Shown here piece after piece: positions 11,143-22,826 of a stretch of 64,000 nucleotides of DNA; the stretch's first letter is position 1; the number at the start of each line of letters is the position of its first letter. A program made the translations under genes and the position numbers. Under the pieces are notes generated by a model. That model had not been told where the DNA came from, did not search any database, and saw nothing but the letters and a program-made list of their open reading frames with translations. Source of the DNA: Crocodylus rhombifer (Eukaryota; Chordata; Crocodylia; Crocodylidae); the NCBI GenBank assembly GCA_038503035.1, contig JAVSML010000030.1, positions 868,001 through 932,000 on the forward strand. The letters run 5' to 3'.

Positions 11143-12337
11143 GGAACCCTTCTCTTACAAGATTTCAGTGGGAAGGAACAGTATAGCGAATAAAATGCTT
11201 GTTAAAGCCAATAGCTAAAGCCAACTTTTCTTTTCTTAATGAGAGGCTCAGAGGTCTCTTCTACTGAGTAATGGACAAAAACGGTCTAACGCTACTAACA
11301 GTAGAAAGGATCACTAAGCTGGTCTGCTGGGCAGGTGGAGGAGGTATCTGTTTCTGATACATTTCTTAAATTCAACATGGGCCGGCAATATTTGTCAAAT
11401 GCTCTCAGGTAGCATATAAACTATTGTTGTACTGCTTCCTTCTCATCTGGGCCTTCGATGATATTGATGTAAATAGCTTGTTATGACTTGAACTCTTACT
11501 TGCTTTGGTACATGTTAATAGATTGTGAAAGTAACAACACCTTTCTCAAAAAGTTAATAAACACAGAAATTTTGTCAAGGTTAAAAGACTTATTATTCAT
11601 GATATGGTTCCTTTGGGTATCAGAATAATTTTGATGGTGTTAACCCTTTCAGTCCTGTACCTATTTCTCCTAAGGAAGGGATTTACAAAGTTTTGCTCCT
11701 CAAGGGCCTTTTCGAAGGGGCAGTCCTGTGTGGCAGGATGCATCAAAGGGTCTTGTGGGCTGCATTTGGCTTGTGAGCTACATTTCAGAAACCTGTGCCC
11801 TTAGTTTTGAGTAGGCTACAAGTTTTGATTTGAAAACAGCAAAAGTTCACATGCAAAAGTAAGTTTGCTTAAAATGCTGGCTTAGAAGCTTCTTTTAAGA
11901 CATGCTGTTAGACAGCCAAGATTTTTTCAAATATGACTAGAGATTATGGAGGTTTCTATTTTCAGACTACTATGATTTGCCCACGTTAAAGAGTCCTTAC
12001 ATTAGGAAGTGCTCAAAACTGAACATGGAAATCAGGAACATTTTAAATATCTCAGGCTGGTCACTTGAGGTACTTAAAAATCACCTTCGGCCAAAATCAC
12101 TACTACTTACCTTTTAAAGTCTTGTCTAGTTTCTGAAGGAGCCCGAGGAGATAAAGAAAAAGGCAAATATGCTCTAGTCTTTTTGTAGGTGCAAAGTTTA
12201 TACCTACAAATTGAGAATCTTAGAATCAACCTTGGCTTGAGTTTCATTCTTTCTAAGAAATGTCTGAAGAGAGGTTAGAGACAAAATGGAAGGTATTCTA
12301 GTTTATCCCAATAGCTTGACCATCCTTGTTATCCATT
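11143..12337. other. Unique DNA, no gene seen
   Basis: No coding or repeat signal that I can support. Confidence 0.4.
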
Positions 12338-12604
12338 CAAGCATCTCTAAATTCAACCCCCTGCTCAAAGCAGAACTGTCCCCAACTAGATTATCTCAGC
12401 CAGGGCTTTGTCTCGCCAGGTCTTTAAAACCTCCAAGGATGGCGAGTCCAAATCCTCTTTGGGTAATCTGTTCCAATGTTTTACTACCTCCTAGTGAGAA
12501 AATTCTAATTACTAATTACTAATTACTAATTACTAATATCTAACCTAAACTTCCCTTGCTGCAACTTCAGTCTGTTGCTCCTTGTTCAGTCATCTGCCAC
12601 CAGT
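12338..12604 (-). mobile_element. Old CR1 (family C) 3' fragment
   Basis: The blocks 'CCCCCTGCTCAAAGCAGAAC', 'TCCCCAACTAGATTATCTCA', 'TTTAAAACCTCCAAGGATGG' and 'CTTGCTGCAACTTCAGTCTG' match, in order, the family C copy at 52,470-52,680 (CCCCCTGCTCAAAGCAAGAC and so on). The orientation is minus, so the 3' end is at the left. The right part has been interrupted by a 7-bp microsatellite at 12505-12537. Confidence 0.8.
12505..12537. repeat. (CTAATTA)n microsatellite inside CR1
   Basis: Just under five tandem copies of the 7-mer CTAATTA lie within the CR1 fragment, where the sister copy has only 'TTCCTATTATACAACTAAAA'. The array has grown locally inside the old LINE. Confidence 0.85.
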
Positions 12605-12839
12605 ATGTTCAGTATGTTTTTTTTCCCTTGCAAATTTCACAAGCATAGCCTGATTTCATGGGTAACGCCGGAGTTCACAATTTCCACAAAACCACAATAT
12701 GAATAGTTCCCTAATCATATCTACTGTACCTCTGAGTTGTCTGAAACCACACTGGACTCAAGAAGAATCTCCTCCAAAATGAAAATGAGTCCTCTCAAAT
12801 TCATGTTTCTAGATAATGTTTAATGGATGAGAGAGCTTT

Positions 12840-13306
12840 TTACCACTTGGCTAATATATTTCAGCTGATACTCCATCAGGGCCACGTGCTTTATTGTTCT
12901 TCCTCTTCTTAATGGCTTTCAAGGTCTCTCGATAAGTTGTTGGATTTGCAGGCAGTCCTTACTGAGGTATTGTGGAATAGCTTCAATGTTATTGTCTTTG
13001 ACATTAGAATTGCAGTTCAGAAGCTCTTGTGTGCTTCTTCCACCATGCGCTGATGGTGGAGCTGTCCTTAAAGACTTTTTTTCCACCCTTGGACCTTAAA
13101 GGAAAATCTTGGTATGCTGGCCCATAGATAGCTTTGTCTGCACTGAAGATACTACACATGTTGTGGTTATCATCAGATACCTGCATGTGTCTTCTTTTAA
13201 GATGGAGATGCCTTTGTGTATTTGCAATCATTTGATACCTTGTGGGAAGGAAACAATCTGATGGTAAGGAAAACCTAGATGACTGGAGGTTTCTATTCTG
13301 CTGCAA
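12840..13306 (-). pseudogene. RTE-like LINE fragment, antisense, RT N-terminal part
   Basis: On the complement, 12,915-12,840 reads LKAIKKRKNNKARGPDGVSA, which fits the RTE/BovB-type motif AI.K.KN.KAPG.DGIPAE just before RT block 1. Further upstream, the open frame 13306-13004 contains DKAIYGPAYQ, PLRSKGGKK and ISAWWKKH. These fit the linker of RTE-clade proteins (IYGP, PL.S.DG..L, RW.EHF). Frames are broken between these blocks and no catalytic DD is reached. The identification rests on recalled motifs, not on a search. The match may extend to about 13,560. Confidence 0.6.
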
Positions 13307-13560
13307 ACTTTATCTGCCTTTGCAGCCAGTGTGAAGTATTCTTTCATCTGCCTGCTCCACCACTGAGAACTTTTACTTTTACTTTTGGACTGCTATTAGT
13401 CTGGAAAACCTCACTGTCAATCTTGCTGCTACGGGTGACCCTACCTGTAGTACAAAAGTCCAGACCACTTCTTTCAAGGTCACTGGTAGCATATAAGCCT
13501 CTCCACCATGTCAAGGCTATGATCATTGGGAGGAATTTGCTGATATAACAGTTTTTAAAT

Positions 13561-15474
13561 GCATAAGGTTCTTTAATCTAGACACTCATATGCTAATGAT
13601 AAAAAAGGAAAGGAACAGGAAAAAGGAAAAGGAAGGGAAGGACAGGATTCTTTTTAAGTATTTGCTGCTGGGCTCTGACAGAGGGAGCATGTATGTTTCC
13701 CAAGTCCCACTGCTGGTCAAAACCAATTCTAACTCTTCCTTCTTGATGTTATGACATAGAAAAGCCCTCCTTATGGTTCAGGGAAGAGTGAGAGTGGTAC
13801 ACAGACACCCAAGATCCTCTTCCCAGTGAAGGAAAGGACAGCTACCTCTAGGAAAGTCTTACACATATGGATATAAAGGATTATGATCAGAGCCAATGCA
13901 CTTGCATGAGTTACAGAACAGAAGTACAACATACCCTTACAACAGAGCTATCATCTCAGTAATATCAAGTAAAGCTTAAGTGAGCTCCAAAATCAGAAAA
14001 AAAGATTAGTTTCTTAGTGAAGATGGCAGGGTTAAAACTATACTTAGTGAGCCAGAAACTGTCTCATACCAGCTTGGACTGAGCCCTAACTTACCAGAGG
14101 GTAGCTGAGAACAGAATCAGGTTGGTACTTGTGAGAATGCTTTGGGTGGTCTTTTAAGAGACTCTTCATTAGCCAACCAGCTACCTTTAGTACAGACTGC
14201 CAGTGCATCATAGACAGTGGACTGAGGAAGATACGTTTCACTTTTGTTTTTGGCAAAACTTTAGACTTTGTTTTGTTTTTTCAGTGACACAACTTAAAAC
14301 AACACCTGTTTTGGATTCCCAGATGATATATACTGTATAGTGATATAGAGCACTCTATGCTTTCCCAGTTTTCCTGCTGACTTGTGATATTATTAAGCTA
14401 ACAAAATAATGTCTCTTTTCCCCTTTAAATTGTTCTTATCCTGTCTAGTGCTATGAAAGGAACAAAAACATGCAAACCCCAGGCTCAGCATTACAAATCT
14501 ACATACTGTTTAGGAGCAGGCCCTAAATCAACATGCCAAAATACACATACAGTAGGAGCAGGGAGTAAACTAGCCTCTGAGCTGCCAAAGCATACATGGG
14601 ATTATGCAGTTAGTAAGTTACTCATCATTGCCAACATACATATAGAAACATGCAGGAAACTAGCCCCCAGCATTTGTAACAATGCTTTCATTTCTCTTGG
14701 TTTTCTCAATGCACTGTTGGCAAAAATGCACAGAATGCAGGTAGAACCCTAACAGAGCAAGCTACATCCAAATTCTACAGATTGTGATACGTCCAAAGAC
14801 TTGTGGTTCCACTTTTATAACCTTCCAAAAGTTTGGTTACTTATCCAAATTCTGCCAATCAATGAAATTGACAAGTGTGAAATTCAAGACTAACAAAAGG
14901 AAATACTTCTGCAAACAACACCTGGGCATCACTGAGATCAAGAATTAACAAGATACAAAGATTCCTATGTTCCTATGCTCAATCTATAGAGGCTCCCAGC
15001 AGAGTACAATCTTGCTGTCTTCAACAAGCCTTTCTCCTCATTTTCTTGGAGGCCTGAATAAGAATGTAGTTAATCATGATCACATTCTATAACCTTTGTG
15101 GAAAGAGTACCTTGATCTACAAGCTTTCACACTGATATCAATGGGATGATTTGAAAAGTGAACCAGTAATCAACAGGAGCCAGTATATCAAAAATCAGTC
15201 TCAATACATGCAATCTAAATTAATTTACTATTGAAACCAAAACCCCTCAGAAAGTGACATGGGTCTGTCCACTGTCCTTGAATATTGACCACACTGAGAG
15301 AATTTGAAGGATGTGTACGTTGGATATTGCTAGACAGTTTGTAATTGACTGGGCACCAGCATAGACTGGACACCAAATTTGCAGTGTGTAGGCAAATTTT
15401 GCTACTGGGAAATCCTGGTATAGAAGTATGCACTGGCAGATACAGGGGCTTGGTCCTCCAGGGAGTCTGGCACC
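13561..15474. other. Unique DNA, no gene seen
   Basis: Includes a purine-rich run near 13,604-13,645. No gene or classifiable repeat is seen. Confidence 0.4.
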
Positions 15475-15690
15475 AGAGCACCTCCACTCTTTTAGTTGCA
15501 CCATGGATCCTCTAGCACACCGGGACTCAGGAGGAGCAAGGAAAGGGCAGTTTGCTTGAAGCGGGGCAATTTGCTCCATACCAAAGCACATGTGCAGGGG
15601 CATACACTACAGCAAAGAAATACTGGTAGAAATTTGTGCTGTTAGTATTTTTGCTGCTGCAAGCACATGCCCCTCCATGTCTTTTGGCAA
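15475..15690. repeat. Unclassified repeat shared with 63.6 kb
   Basis: The section near 15,567-15,606 (AATTTGCTCCATACCAAAGC, then GTGCAGGGGCATACAC) resembles 63,650-63,690 (AACTTGCCACATGCCAAAGT, then TTGCAGGGGCATTCCC) in the same orientation. Two diverged copies in one window suggest an interspersed repeat. The ends are not visible. Confidence 0.4.
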
Positions 15691-16132
15691 GACTCCCATA
15701 TATAAATAACCCCTTTGCAAAACAAGATTTTCTCACTTCTAGTGAAGTGATATTGAAGCACAAATACCTGTATATCTGACCATGCTTTTTGGAAGCCAGA
15801 AAGCTATATTTCAAGCAAAAGAATTGTTAGTTTCTCAAAATCATATTACATTATCTGGACCAATGATTCAATTTCTGACTCAAATATAATAAATACCTGT
15901 CAGTATACATGTAAGTGGATTTAGTTCTGCTCCACAAGAAAAATTTTGTTCTACAGTCTAAATTTTGCATTGTGTAAAAAATGTTATAGAAATGCCAGGG
16001 CAGTACTAATTATTTTTATTGATAACATCCTTACCAGTTGGGAAGTATCTATTCACTACTGAAATTATAGAATCTTACTTATAGATTGAAGCTCTACAAG
16101 GAAGAAGAGGAAAAACTACAGAACACTTGAGT
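15691..16132. other. Unique DNA, no gene seen
   Basis: AT-rich with no supported feature. Confidence 0.4.
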
Positions 16133-16140
16133 CTGATCAC

Positions 16141-17274
16141 CAGGGATCATGGTTTTCCATGATTTGTCATAAAAAAATCACAAATTCTCTGATGAAACTA
16201 TGAAACTGTTTCATTCGCTCATGAAACTATGATTAAAATCCACAAATCTGTGGTTAAAATTAAATGTCCCCCACAACCCTCCCACAAACCTGTTCGTGTC
16301 CCTCACCCCCAGCCCTGCTTGTGCCCCCTGCCCGCACCCACAGCCCCTGTCCCCCAGCCCTGCTTCAGGGGGCCCTTAATGCTATGGGGCCAGGTCCACA
16401 ACCTCCTGCCCTGAACAGAAGGCAGCAGCTGCTACAGCAGGAGTACGAACCGGCTCCCCCCCACACTGCTTCCTGCTGCAGGCTCCCAGTGGCAGTGTGC
16501 ACTGCTGAGGGGCAGGGGGAACCCACGCCCCCTATATCTGTGTGGGGGGCATGGGTCCAGCCGGCATGCCAGTCACACACACTGTACACTGGAGAGCCTA
16601 ATGGAGGGCAGCAGGACAGGGAGCACAGTGTTTGCAACCCAGGGTTTGCAGCTGTCCAGGCACACCATCCAGGAGGGGGTTTACAGCCTGCCTACTCCTG
16701 GCCAGAGTGCTCACCCAGCTGCCAACCCCTGCCACACCTGGCCAAATGCAAACCCCACCCCTGGCCACAGTGCTCGGCTGGGGAGTTCCAAAACTGGCTG
16801 GGGGCTGAGGGAGTGGAGAGGTTTGCAGCCAGCCAGGCACTCCAGTTTGCAGCTGGATAGGAGTGGTGGGGGTTTGCAGCTGGCTGAGCACTCCAGCCAG
16901 AGTGCCTGGTTGCCTGCAAACCTCCCCGCTCCCTCAGTTGCTAGCTAGCTTCCCCGCAAGCCCTGCCCTGCAGCCCCCAAGTCTCACTTACCTCCAGCAA
17001 GAAGAGTGATCCTGAAACAGCCTCTGGTAAGTGTAACTGTCTGGCCCTACCCTTAGCCCTCTCCCTTTCCCTCCCAGCAGGGTTGAGGTTTCCCCACCCC
17101 TTTTGCAAACAGCTCTTGTAGGCTGGAGCTCTACCAGCCTGCAGAGCTCTTTGCAAAAAGGGGAAGTCTGCAGGTTTCTCTTCTAAAAGGGAAAATCCAT
17201 GTTTTCTCTAATAAAAATGGGAAATCTGTAGGTTTTTTTGTTTTTCTGTGGGAAATGGAAAACGCAGTTCCCTG
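16141..17274. mobile_element. 1.1 kb non-autonomous hAT element, perfect 8-bp target duplication
   Basis: The left end is CAGGGATCATGGTTTTCCAT. The complement of the right end is CAGGGAACTGCGTTTTCCAT, a 20-bp inverted repeat with few mismatches. The flanking octamer CTGATCAC is identical at 16133-16140 and 17275-17282. The ends are AT-rich. The interior (about 16,270-17,160) is very GC-rich and holds loosely repeated GTTTGCAGC-TGG and GAGTGCTC-AGCC units around 16,640-16,925. The open frames of 60-198 codons there overlap on both strands and look compositional. I see no transposase. Confidence 0.88.
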
Positions 17275-17282
17275 CTGATCAC

Positions 17283-18477
17283 ACTATGCTTTCTGACATT
17301 CCATTTTTAAGTATCATTTCTTATTTGGCAAACCATCCCCTCTTCCACAACATGAAGTCCCTTGCTCAAAACAAAACCAATGTTCAGAAAACTGGAAGAA
17401 TTTGTTTTTCTCACAGATGTAAAATATATGAAAATCAAAAAACACTAAAGCTTGATTCTCAATTATACTTCCCATATAGTTAGAATCTATATTTTCCTAT
17501 AGAATTCTATTCTTTCCTATAGGGCGTTATTTAAGGTATACCAATTTAACTAAACTCATAAAATATTTATGTGTAGACAAGGCCAAAGGACACTTTAAAC
17601 TGTTGGTAGCTTTAAGGGAGTAAATATCATTTTAATCTATGTTTATTATAGATACCTTTTATATAGAAGTGTAAAAGGGCCTGAGTGTGTATATCAATGT
17701 CTGGATTCCTTAATTTCTGACTGCTTTAGCAAAATTGTTTGTTCTGTATGAAGTCAGATAATGTAAGTTTGCTGTTGCTTCAAAGGTCAGTCTGGGATGG
17801 TCCTTTGAGTATTAAGCACAGGGCAGTTTCACTAAAGAGATAATACACTCCAGACTGACACTGGGGAAGAGGGGGTTCTGATTCTATCAGTGTCACACTC
17901 TGTGCTAGCTAGGTTGAGAAAGGCATTGACAGAGATGACCATCTCAAGTTAGCCACGGGGGACAAACTTGTCTAGGCTTACAGACAGCCATCCAGCCTCA
18001 AGCAACAGGCTACCTAATTCCCATTCTCAGTGACGCACCAAACCTTGCAAAGGAACCAAGTGTCAGATGTGCCCCTTCATTAATACACACCGCATTACCA
18101 CTTGACTGAACAGGTTCATTCATCTGCACCTCTACTAACGTTGCATCGACTATCACCTGCTTACAGTGGCATCTGCTGTCTATATTGGACAAACAGTGTG
18201 ATCTCTACATGAATGAATACCAACCTGATTTAAGTTCCAGAAAACATAAAGGCCTGTGGCAGAACTTTAACCTCCCTACACTTTCCATCTCAGCTCAGAG
18301 TGACTGCTTTGAGGCCGCAAACATTTAAAAACCATTTAAATGGGAAATTGCAGGGGGAAAAATTATCCACAGACTAGATTGTGATAAATATGATTTAAAC
18401 ATGTACTGGGGATTTTTATCCCACTACCAAGATTAGCTTTTGTGATATTTGTTCCTATGGTCTTATGATCCTGCTCC
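17283..18477. other. Unique DNA, no gene seen
   Basis: No supported gene or repeat. Confidence 0.4.
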
Positions 18478-18920
18478 TACGTGCAGCATCTACACATGTG
18501 CCTGGGATAGCAGCACCTTTAGATGGGGCAGAGTAGGCCTGGGCTGGCAGGGACACAGGGGGGTCAGCGCTAGGCTCCAGGTGGTGGTGTCAGGAAGCAG
18601 AGGGGCTGGCTGGGTCATGAGGTTGCTGAAAGTGCAGAGCTGTGCTGCTAAGTGGCAGGCAGAAGTCTGGCCCCTCCAGCTGGCTAGGCTGACGGGGCAC
18701 AATTTAGGCCAGCTGTCTCCATGGGCACTTTACTGTGCAGTAGAGCTAATTACTACACAGTAAGCCTCGGTGTAAGAAGTTTACTATGCAGTAATTAGCT
18801 CTAATAATGAGTATATTTGCTACCTGCAAAAGCAAATAGCAAATTTAATCAAAATTAGTAAACTACACTTGATCTGAGCCTTCATGAGGCTGAGAAGCAA
18901 TACTGCACATGTAGACCCCT
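18478..18920. mobile_element. Probable 'TGTCTACA'-type foldback MITE
   Basis: The left end carries GCAGCATCTACACATGTGC. The complement of the right end carries CAGGGGTCTACATGTGCAGT, so both share a CTACA.ATGTGC core. The interior has 'ACAGTAAGCC' and 'TTTACTATGCAGTAATTAGC', which recall the sister copies at 21.9 and 26.1 kb. The exact ends are uncertain. Confidence 0.55.
18742..18802. repeat. Strong hairpin inside the MITE
   Basis: AGAGCTAATTACTACACAGT on the left pairs with TGCAGTAATTAGCTCT on the right. The stem is about 22 bp with a few mismatches around a loop of about 16 bases. It is a nested inverted repeat in the middle of the element. Confidence 0.8.
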
Positions 18921-19362
18921 GACCAGGAGCAAATGTGCTCCTGGTCAGCTGGGCAGCAGGGAGCAGGAGATTTCTCCCTACCCCTGAGAGCTGCCTGCTG
19001 CTGGTTTGTGAGGACAATGTTCTCTTCCTTGGCACATCCAGCCCCCACTCCATGATTGTAGGGCTGGGGCTGAGAGATCCTTATCATTAAATTATGGAAT
19101 ATTTGAGGACATGTCTAAAAATACATGATTCTACAAAATGGTTGGAAAAAAAGTTATGTTGGTAAAAAAATCATTTTAATTAAAATGAGATATGAAGGCA
19201 GTAATAAAACATAAAAAGCAATATATGATAAATGGGAAAAAGGAGCATAGCAGTGAATATGTCAGAAGCTAAAATGGTAGATGACTGAGAAGAGAAGCTA
19301 AAGGGATTAGTGAAATATCTATAGCTAATGGGAGACAAATAATAAGGCATTTTTAAACATAT
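18921..19362. other. Unique AT-rich DNA, no gene seen
   Basis: Contains a short perfect inverted repeat GACCAGGAGCA/TGCTCCTGGTC at about 18,919-18,947. Otherwise no feature. Confidence 0.4.
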
Positions 19363-19740
19363 TGGGTGTGTCTACACATGCCAATTTAAGGTACTTTATC
19401 CTAATTTAAGGCGCATTGAGGTCACACGTCTATAGGTACATGCCCTGAATGCACCTTAAAAATGGCGATTTTAGGCTATTCATGCCTAAATTGGATACCT
19501 TCAAAAGCAGATACCAAATTTAGGCATAAATAGCTAAAGTGCATTAATGCACACATAGATGTGTTAAGGTGCATTAACACTCTGCATGGACTGACTTGGG
19601 ACTAACTTAGTCCCACATCAGTCCATGCACATGGCATTAATGCACTTTAGCATGTATAGATGTGACCCTACATTGCTTTAATGTGCATTAAACTAATGCA
19701 CATTAAATGCAGGCACATCTAAATGAACATGTAGACAGGC
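19363..19740. mobile_element. Foldback MITE of the 'TGTCTACA' family
   Basis: The left end, TGGGTGTGTCTACACATG, is identical to the start of the copy at 9,568 over 17 bases. The right end, ACATGTAGACAGGC, is its weaker inverted partner. The interior repeats GTGCATTAATGCAC, GTGCATTAA and TTAAATTGG-type short words in both orientations, so it can fold on itself. It has no coding capacity. Confidence 0.7.
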
Positions 19741-20660
19741 TGTGACAGGGGGCCTTCCTGGGACTAGATCTTGAGTTAGCCCACCCACCTGCCTAGGGCA
19801 GGATGCCCTGACTCGCCTGCCATGACTAGAATGTTATCATGATGTATTAAGCGGGAGGCTGGCCATTCATTGCCGCGATGCCAGGGGACACTATTCATGG
19901 CTCCATACCTCCCCTATACTATGGCCCATGCCTCGCAGTTCACCTCGTAAGTTCTTAATGGTTTTGCCTCCACACTGGGCCCCATAACATTCTAGTCTGA
20001 ACCCCAATTAGATCCCTCATTTAATCAAACAGCCCAATCATTCTGGTGCCAAGCTCCCTGCACTCTTCTCCCTCTCAGCAGTGGCCTCCTCTCTGGGACC
20101 TTTGGCCACACAGGCCATGGCCTCACCTCTAGACCAGTAAGAACCCCAGGCCCCCTGGCTCTGGGCATCCCCCATGGTGGGCACTCTGGCCCTTTTGACC
20201 CTTCTGGTCCTGGCCCCAACACTGATCAGTTGAGGGTGCCCTGAGTCATGCTTCTGAGCAGCTAGCCCACTCTCTTATATGGATCCACCTTCTCAGGCCC
20301 TACTGTGGGGCTACCTACCTGGTTGTGGGGACTGGGGTTTTAAGCTGATATTTTAATGCATCTCTCCTCACCTTTCACCAGGGTGGTAACTGGCCAGGCA
20401 TTTCTTGGGGGCTGTCCTGCCATGAACAGCTACACCTGGCCACCCAACCCTGGCGGGGTGCCGTTTCAGGTCATGCCCAGGACCAGGAGCATCCTACTAT
20501 TCCTATAACTTCTGCCCTTACCTCCAAGATGTTCCAGGAGCAGCTCAGCCAGATGTTACCTCTTTGGCTACCAGCAACAGACTGCTGCACCAACCTGTGC
20601 ATCTGGGCCCTAAAATGGCCACCCTAATCAGGCACCTGCCGGCTGCCTGCTCCCATGCCT
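19741..20660. other. GC-richer block, unclassified
   Basis: It begins TGTGACAGGG directly after a MITE and is noticeably richer in G+C than both flanks up to about 20,660. This could be another transposable element or a decayed LTR, but I see no inverted termini, no second LTR, no primer binding site and no polypurine tract. Confidence 0.35.
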
Positions 20661-20739
20661 ACTGAGATGGAAAAGAATGCTAGATTAAGAATATGCCCAT
20701 TGCTAATTGCAGATGATAAAATCACATATAGTAATATAG

Positions 20740-21855
20740 AAAAAGCAGGGAAAAAATCCATAGATATTTCTTAGAAAATTTACCACCTGCCACTAATACG
20801 AAGATATAACAGCTGATAAAAGTAAATATTTTCTGATAAAAAGCCCAGATAATTTACACCTATGAGTATTAAAGGAACTAAAGTAGGAACTCTCTGAAGC
20901 AATACAAACCTTCAGAAAAAATTGAAAAATGGAATTTGAGAAGGATTAGAGTACTGTCAAAGAAATTTAAGTAATTAGAAAAGATAAAAGGGATAACCCA
21001 GAGAATTAAAGACCAGTTAGCCCTGCCAGGTAAAAGAATGGGATAGTTAATTCAGGGGTATATTAACCAGGCATTTCAGGATAAAAATATAATTAACAGC
21101 AGTTAAAATGGTTTAGGGAAAGTAGATTGTAGATCTGTCAAACTACCCTGTTACTTTTCTTGAAAAGATTACAGGTCTGATATATAGTGTGCTTCAATTT
21201 CTCCAAGATAGATGATGTAGTTCAACATAACGCTAAGATACTTGCTTTATGTAGAACCAGCAGGGCACATACATTTAAAACTCACAGCTATGTAGTTGCT
21301 AACTAGGAGATGTCATTACTAACATAGTCCTGGAAGAATTTGCCCAATGCCAGTTGATATTTTATTAATGATCTACTTGAAAATAAAAACATCTCTGCTG
21401 AGACAGTCTGCAGGTGACAAAAAGATGGATTAGGTGTTAAGTTATGAGGACAAGTTTAGTATGACAGAGGGATCTGAATTTTATGGTTAAAACTCACAGA
21501 TCAAAAAAATGAATTTTAGTACTTCCAAATCTAATACAGAGCACCTGGGGACAAAGTACCCAAGGAAAAGCAGTAAGAGCGGAGAGTCTGACCTGGAAAA
21601 CAATAACTTGGTAAAAGAGCTAGAAGCCACTGTCTCAGCAAGAGCTCCCAGGGCCTTGCTGTGGCTAAAAGGTCTAGTGAGATCCTTGGATATAGAAAAT
21701 GATTAATAATAAGAGGGAAAGTGATCTTATACACCATCACTAGAAAACTGGGCCCAGTTCTGGAGTCCTCACTTCAGTTAAGGATGTGGAAGAGAAAGGA
21801 GGGCCACAAATATAGTACAAGGGCAGGAAAACAAGACCTACAACATAATGCTCAC
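20740..21855 (+). pseudogene. Ancient L3/CR1-like LINE, RT region, left part
   Basis: Decayed blocks follow in CR1-clade order on the plus strand. They are SPDNLHL and LKEL near 20,850 (compare AGPDNLHPR.LKEL), RPV near 21,010 (NYRPVSLTS), ILLMIYL near 21,360 (FINDL) and WSPHF near 21,760 (FWAPHF). There are many stops and indels, so it is much older than the other CR1 copies here. A MITE interrupts it at 21,856. Confidence 0.6.
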
Positions 21856-22260
21856 GGGACATGTCTACATGTACTCTTAATGCACTGTAAGCTTACTGCA
21901 CAATAAAATGTTGCATAGTACGTTTTCCGTGCATATCTACATGCACGCCCCTTGGGAGAAAATTGGGGGCTACTCCTACTCTGTTCTGCCACCGTAAGGC
22001 CAAGGGGAGCTCTAGGCTGTCAGGGGAGGGCACAGTTCTCCCACCTCCTGCTGCCTGGGCTGACCTGGACTGTCTTTGTATATAGTACTGGACAGTAGCT
22101 AATGCACAGTTAATATACTATCTGTATTTACAGGTAGTAAAAAAGCATGCATTAACCTAATTTGCTGTGCAGTAGCTGCAGCACACAGTTACATGGTGAC
22201 ACGTTACTGTGCCATAGATTAGTCTACTGCATAGTAAAGCATCTCGTGCAGACACACCCA
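21856..22260. mobile_element. Foldback MITE inserted in the ancient LINE
   Basis: The left end is GGGACATGTCTACATGTAC. The complement of the right end is TGGGTGTGTCTGCACGAG, so both share GGG..TGTCT.CA. Inside, 'TAATGCACTGTAAGCTTACT' and 'AGTCTACTGCATAGTAAAGC' have the short TA-rich inverted words of this family. LINE sequence flanks it on both sides. Confidence 0.72.
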
Positions 22261-22560
22261 AGGTGTTCCAAACTACAGTCTATTGAAGAGAATGTTGAGA
22301 AGTGACTCGATTACTCCATAGAGTTACTTATACTTGTAAAAGATATCTCAGAAGGGAGGAAGGAGCTTTTTGAGCTTGCTGACAAAGGCTTAACAAAATA
22401 CAATAGCTGGAAGGTGTATCAAGACAAATTCAACCTTGAAATAAGAAGCGATTTCCTAAAAGTGAGGGTAATTAAACATTGGAACATCTTATCAGAGGGG
22501 TGGTGGTCTCACTATTTCTTGAAATCTTTAAAACAAGATTAGCTATTATAAGACATTCTT
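22261..22560 (+). pseudogene. Ancient L3/CR1-like LINE, ORF2 tail
   Basis: Reading with frame shifts, the strand gives blocks such as 'GLTKYNSWKVYQDKFNLEIR', 'FLKVRVIKHWN' and 'FLKSLKQD'. These match the CR1 C-terminal tail (NGHKLQQ.RFRLDIR...FFTVR..R.WN.LP...FK..LD). They continue the left part across the MITE. Confidence 0.65.
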
Positions 22561-22610
22561 TAAACCAGGTTCCATGAACAATGGTCTGGCAGGCATATGC
22601 AAGAGGGCAG

Positions 22611-22826
22611 CAGTTTAAATCAAACTTTTTCTTATTGTGTACCCCCTTCCAGATTTACCAGCTGCCTATGTACCCCTACCAGCATGAGTTTTATATTTTA
22701 ACCTCTGAAATGCCAATTATTATTATAATGAAAATTAAATTTGCCATTACACAATTTCTCCCATGTACCCCCCAGAGATGTTTTGCATACCCCAAGGGTA
22801 CAGGTACCAAAGTTTGGGAACCCCTG
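22611..22826. mobile_element. Probable hAT-type MITE
   Basis: The complement of the right end reads CAGGGGTTCCCAAACTTTGG, a classic hAT terminus. The left end, CAGTTTAAATCAAACTTTTT, is a degraded partner. Between them are runs such as GTGTACCCCCTTCC and CATGTACCCCCCAG, facing each other as in the 468-648 element. No matching 8-bp flanks are visible. Confidence 0.6.

Noticed and set aside
10594..11193. Open frames around the 10.6-11.1 kb hAT element
   Set aside because: They cross the element borders and overlap on both strands. No support as host exons or transposase.
16264..16948. Several overlapping open frames up to 198 codons in the hAT core
   Set aside because: GC-rich DNA lacks stops on both strands. 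The frames overlap in opposite directions and carry no recognisable domain.
19741..20660. Possible solo LTR (starts TGTGACAGGG)
   Set aside because: I could not find a matching CA end with target duplication, a polyadenylation pattern or a paired LTR. Kept only as an unclassified GC-rich block.
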